From Umbelopsis isabellina (Eukaryota; Mucoromycota; Umbelopsidomycetes; Umbelopsidales; Umbelopsidaceae): a stretch of DNA of 64,000 nucleotides. Location of the stretch: NCBI GenBank assembly GCA_016758905.1, contig JAEPQZ010000008.1, positions 434,001 to 498,000 of the forward strand, written 5' to 3'. The notes under the pieces were generated by a model. That model did no database searches. It saw only the letters and a list, made by a program, of their open reading frames with translations, and was not told the origin of the DNA. Below, one piece after another: positions 60,347 to 64,000 of this stretch (position 1 is its first letter; each line of letters opens with the position of its first letter). Both the position numbers and the translations under genes were made by a program.

Positions 60347-62149
60347 CTATGAATCACATTCGACAAGCTCTGCTAAAAGTTTAGCTCTGACTCTAGCTAT
60401 TGCCCCATCAAGTCTATCTATGCGCTGTTGGCCCTCTTTTCGAACTTGTTCAATTTTTTCTTCGTAGATGGAACGCATAAACTGCTCTACAGTCATGCCG
60501 AGTTGATCCGGTGTCAAAAACTGTTCAAGATCTTCATCCAAAAGTGGCTGTTGTTCAGAGGTGGAGTTGTCTTGATGGGCCACGTTGCTTCCAAACCATT
60601 CAAAAATTCCTTCCGGTATATTATTTTGGCCCTCAGATCGCAGTGACTCGCGTCGTGCTGCTTCTATAGATGGAGATCTAGGAGGAGACCAAATTTGAGA
60701 ATTGCCCAGATCATAAACGGTAGGTTCAGCTATGGACGCCTCAATAGCTTTGCGGTGATTTTGAAGATGGATCACAGCGTTGTTGATAGGTATCGGCGAA
60801 AATTCGGTGTCACTAATAGAGGCTGGTGCTAATCGCTGGTCATCGCTCGAGATTGCTCTTTCCTGATGCAATTCAGTCAAATTAAATTGATTTGGTGGTG
60901 GCGATGATTTTGAATCCTGAATCGTTTCTAGTTCCGCAGGTTGCTTTCGAGATATACCACTACCCAATACCTCAGCCCTAGATTCTATTTCCACATCTGC
61001 TTTTTTTAAAGACTCTGCAAAGGACAAGCTGGGCTTTGAAGCATGCATGTGTTGCTGTATTCTAGAGCTTAGCGGGGTAGATGATGCTATCCGCTTATGC
61101 TTTCTAGCTTCAGTGCTGACGTTTCCAATTGGTGATATGTTGAGATGGTCCAAACTAATTTCCAGATCATCATTCTCAGATGTTTGGTCGTACTGTGCGG
61201 GCCTGTAATCAAGTCGAAGTAGCTTAGGTTCGCTGTGCTTTGGTTCTTTAGCAGTTATGTCTTCTATTTCGATACTCTGCGCAACGTTATCAGTTTGAGT
61301 GTTTACAGGCGAAGGAGGTTGAACCGCTGCTAGCGTCGATGCTGTGCCAGTTTGTTCTTGTTGCATTTTTTCTTGTTTCTGCTTTCGAGTTCGGCTGAGG
61401 CTAAGAGACTTCTTGACAGGCTTTGATTTATTGCCGTTGACATCTTTTTGTTTCCCTGTCGCTGATCGTGATTTGATCACAGCGGTGTGATCAAGGGGTA
61501 GTCCATTCTGAGGTGATGGTAGACAGTCAGTGATAGTTCAAGTGACAATAATGTGGAATTGAAATACATACTTTATCGGCTTCGTGTTCTTTCGCTATCA
61601 ATCCATTAATCTCATGCTGTGGTGGTTCCTGGACTTCTTTTTGTCTATTGATTGCACTCAATCCGTTCTTATCAGTCAAACATGAGTCATGGTGTTGCTC
61701 TGAAAGAGGGTCTATCTTGGTTTGGAGTTCTGCTATCGGTTTTTGTGAAGAAGTGCTGTCGTCTGCAGCGTGACTTTTTGATGATTGCTTCTGAGGCTGA
61801 CCTTTTGTATAAATGTTGGTCAATAGGCTTCCAAGCTCTGGCCGTGGTTTATATTTACGCTTTGAGTAAGTGACGATAGGCTTTTTGGGCTTCATATTGT
61901 CTTGATTATATACATTTCCCACATCCCATATATCTTCGTTTGTTTGTCTGGTTTGCTTTTCAGCCTTTTGTCCAACTGCGACGACTGCATTAGAAGCTTG
62001 CGCCTCAACCTGAAATAAGTTGTACAATGAGCTTCATAGTTTACACCGCTGACTTAATAGCAAAGAATATATACCATTGCTTGTTCTTCAGATTTCTTCT
62101 TCCCAGACGTACCTTTGGAGCTTTTGGACCTTGTACGAGAGACACTCAT
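60347..62149 (-). CDS. Unrecognised disordered nuclear-type protein
   Basis: Three exons (62075-62149, 61572-62009, 60347-61507) encode 557 residues. I do not recognise the family. The protein opens MSVSRTRSKSSKGTSGKKK and has several basic clusters (IVTYSKRKYKPRP, SLSLSRTRKQKQEK) of nuclear-localisation type, and many SP/TP sites (PPSPVN, NISPIG, WSPPRSPS) that suit cyclin-dependent kinases. The only ordered part is C-terminal, a predicted coiled coil: LTPDQLGMTVEQFMRSIYEE then KIEQVRKEGQQRIDRLDGAI. A GC-rich GCGCGACGCGCGCC lies about 40 bp before the start. A chromosome or cell-cycle role is possible but unproven. Confidence 0.65.
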
Positions 62150-62380
62150 TTCAAAAAGAGATCCATTCCACAAAGGTTACTTTTGTGCGCGACGCGCGCC
62201 TGTGCGGGTTCCACCAAGAAATTTTCACAAGGTGCATTTGAGTTAATTTAAAAGTCAGTCAGCTTAGGAGAGGGGGGCATCCACCTCTCTCAAAAGGTAT
62301 TATTACAAGCTCATATATGAGAGAAACTACTGTTGTCATCTATAATTAAACAAGAAGTAAATTTGGTTTATATCTATACT

Positions 62381-63747
62381 TTAATTATTAGCTTCTCTTG
62401 AAGCTGTGACTACCCGGATGGAGTTAATGTACCATTTGTGAATACCAAGAGCTGTTGTGCATCCAACAATAACAGCGGCTCCCAAGATGCTGGACAAAGT
62501 GGGTATCTCGTGCAACAAAAGAATACCAAACAAAAACGCAAACACAATATCATTCATCCTCATCAAGGTTCCCGGTCCAGCTGGTGCCATTTGCAATCTA
62601 ACAGATCATCATGAATAAATGTACGTTGGGAAATATATACAATGAATTAGTGCTTACCCTTGATTGAGAAGACATTGTCCAAGGAAGGCGAAAGTGCCAA
62701 CCAATACCAAAATTAGATAGTCATTGAAAGTTTCTGGCATCACGAAATGTTGAAATCCCCAAATACCAATAGGACTCAAGGCACTTGAGAGAGCTCCAAA
62801 ATAGACGACGTGAACCATGAAATGAGCACCTTTGCCAATCTTTCGAACTGTTACATATGCCACCGCTGACATCATAGCACCAATAACAGCGCAGATGATT
62901 GCAAAAATGCGCTCTGATTCAGCATCCATCTCCTGAACATGTAAAACGGCTTTCCCAAACAAGAATTCTGGTCTAGATACCAGAACAACTCCTACCAGAC
63001 AGAAAGTAGCGCAGATGCCATCGAATAAGCTAAAAGGCTCGTGCAGGGCAACTGTTGCGAGAAGTGCTGTAAAAATTGGTCCGAGGAAAAAGATGACTGT
63101 GAAATTACGCATTAGTAAGATGATGTATATTCCAGAAGAATTTGTAGAAATGGTAAAATGTGCTCACCAGTAGCGTCTGCCAGTGGAAGCACAGTCAGAC
63201 TGTAAAAGAAAAGGGACAATCCAATGGACCCTGCTAGACCACGTAGGACCAACCAGCCTCGAACCTTTTTATCGCCCAATGGATTCACTTTGAGAATAGC
63301 ACATCCGGCAAGTCCCAGTACCAGCTGAACTAATGATCTAGCAAACACCATTTCGAAGCTGGGAAAGACAACTCCACCGAGTTTCACGCAAAGGGACATG
63401 ACTGAAAATCCAAGAGCAGATAAAGTCATGAGCAACAGGCCTAATATCTCTTTCTTTCTACGAGAATGATCAGTCGAGAGCGAGATTGTTGAGCTTCGTC
63501 GGTTAGAGCCAGAACTGGCACCAGTCACAGTGCTTGTCGAGTTGGACAAAAGTGGAGTAGCTTCATTGACAATGGTCAAGCTAGTGGGAATGTCTTTTCT
63601 CTGATCTTCAGCAGTTTCTGGATCGGCCATGTGCAACACTTTGGGATTGTAAGGAAATTTAACCGAAGTACCGCTTTTAATATAATTATGAGCAACAGCA
63701 GTCACCGTAGTTCCTCGGTACTCCCAGAATTTTCTGTAGGCATGCAT
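62381..63747 (-). CDS. EamA/DMT-family transporter (SLC35G-type)
   Basis: Three exons (63168-63747, 62658-63096, 62381-62597) encode 411 residues with about ten membrane helices in two EamA halves. The first half reads GLLLMTLSALGFSVMSLCVK then VFARSLVQLVLGL; the second starts CAVIGAMMSAVAYVTVRKIG. FLGPIFTALLATVALHEPFS is a typical end of the first repeat, and APAGPGTLMRMNDIVFAFLF of the second. The N-terminal about 95 residues are soluble and Ser-rich; a start at the internal MADPETAEDQ is equally possible. The substrate is unknown; the family includes nucleotide-sugar, acyl and metabolite carriers. Confidence 0.88.
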
Positions 63748-63938
63748 AGCAAATAGTTAGGATTTAGATACGCTAGATCATATCTATAACAATTCAAAAA
63801 ACTCTTCAAACTATCAGTTGAGGTGGATGGCAAAATTGAGCGCCAGTTTATTTGAATATAAATAAATATGCTCGTCCTATGCTTTTACTAGAGATTGATC
63901 GCTTTGAAAGCGCTATGGCTGTCCTGCGCCAAATACGC

Positions 63939-64000
63939 TTAAGTTCTAGTAGCAAGACCAACACGGTGGTTGGTGGTATCGAAGACGGAGTAGTAGTTTT
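63939..64000 (-). CDS. Aspartic protease C-terminus (third copy, cut by window edge)
   Basis: The minus strand from the window end reads NYYSVFDTTNHRVGLATRT then stop at 63939-63941. It is nearly identical to the end of the first protease (YYSVY...DTTNSRVGFATRA), so a rhizopuspepsin-like gene continues beyond the window. Here the coding sequence runs straight through the point where the first copy has an intron. Confidence 0.85.
   Translation of the reverse strand, partial: NYYSVFDTTNHRVGLATRT

Noticed and set aside
1-64000. CRISPR arrays, rRNA genes, and retrovirus- or Polinton-like elements
   Set aside because: No spaced direct-repeat arrays, rRNA blocks, LTR pairs, or capsid, integrase or reverse transcriptase motifs were seen in either strand.

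Overview
The window looks like nuclear DNA of a filamentous zygomycete-type fungus, most likely Mucoromycota and probably Mucorales. It has dense protein genes on both strands, introns mostly of 55-90 nt with GT...TAG/CAG ends, rhizopuspepsin/mucorpepsin-type aspartic proteases, and fungal versions of housekeeping genes (Mrc1, Pol1, mL38, mL46, Trm44). The order-level placement is an inference from protein resemblance. Every exon model here was made by eye by joining frames at splice sites. In nearly all of them the exon lengths sum to an exact multiple of three.

Layout. 1-6.4 kb: the end of a Bem46 hydrolase, tRNA-Pro(AGG), a PY-motif membrane protein, a secreted aspartic protease, then 2.3 kb with no supported gene. 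6.4-15 kb: a long ABCC/MRP-type transporter, then a gene-poor stretch with an initiator-type tRNA-Met, a Tc1-like transposase scrap and a short tandem repeat. 15-33 kb: F-box/WD40 protein, TRM2/TRMT2A, MRC1, RLP24, a repeat-rich type II membrane protein, mitoribosomal mL38, a Ser/Thr-rich sensor-like protein, TRM44 and mitoribosomal mL46. 33-49 kb: ASNSD1 and POL1 (divergent, 137 bp apart), a cytochrome P450, a UPF0538/C2orf76 homologue, two convergent TPX2-family genes and an 81-residue protein. 49-64 kb: PBP1/ataxin-2, NOP56, RPL12, gamma-glutamyltransferase, a second aspartic protease, an unrecognised 557-residue protein, an EamA/SLC35G-type transporter, and the C-terminus of a third aspartic protease at the right edge.

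Themes. Many genes serve ribosome and tRNA biology (RLP24, NOP56, RPL12, mL38, mL46, TRM2, TRM44) or DNA replication and the spindle (MRC1, POL1, two TPX2-like). The S-phase and spindle genes carry ACGCGT (MluI-box-like) sites just upstream, and several divergent promoters carry CACGTG. The most unusual things seen are the complementary TPX2 halves in two convergent neighbouring genes, an apparent excess of GC-AG introns (four good cases in about 100), a stop-free 69-nt intron in ASNSD1 that would be hidden in any ORF call, and intron presence/absence between protease paralogues. I did not find an obviously new molecular system; the window is mainly conserved fungal housekeeping sequence.
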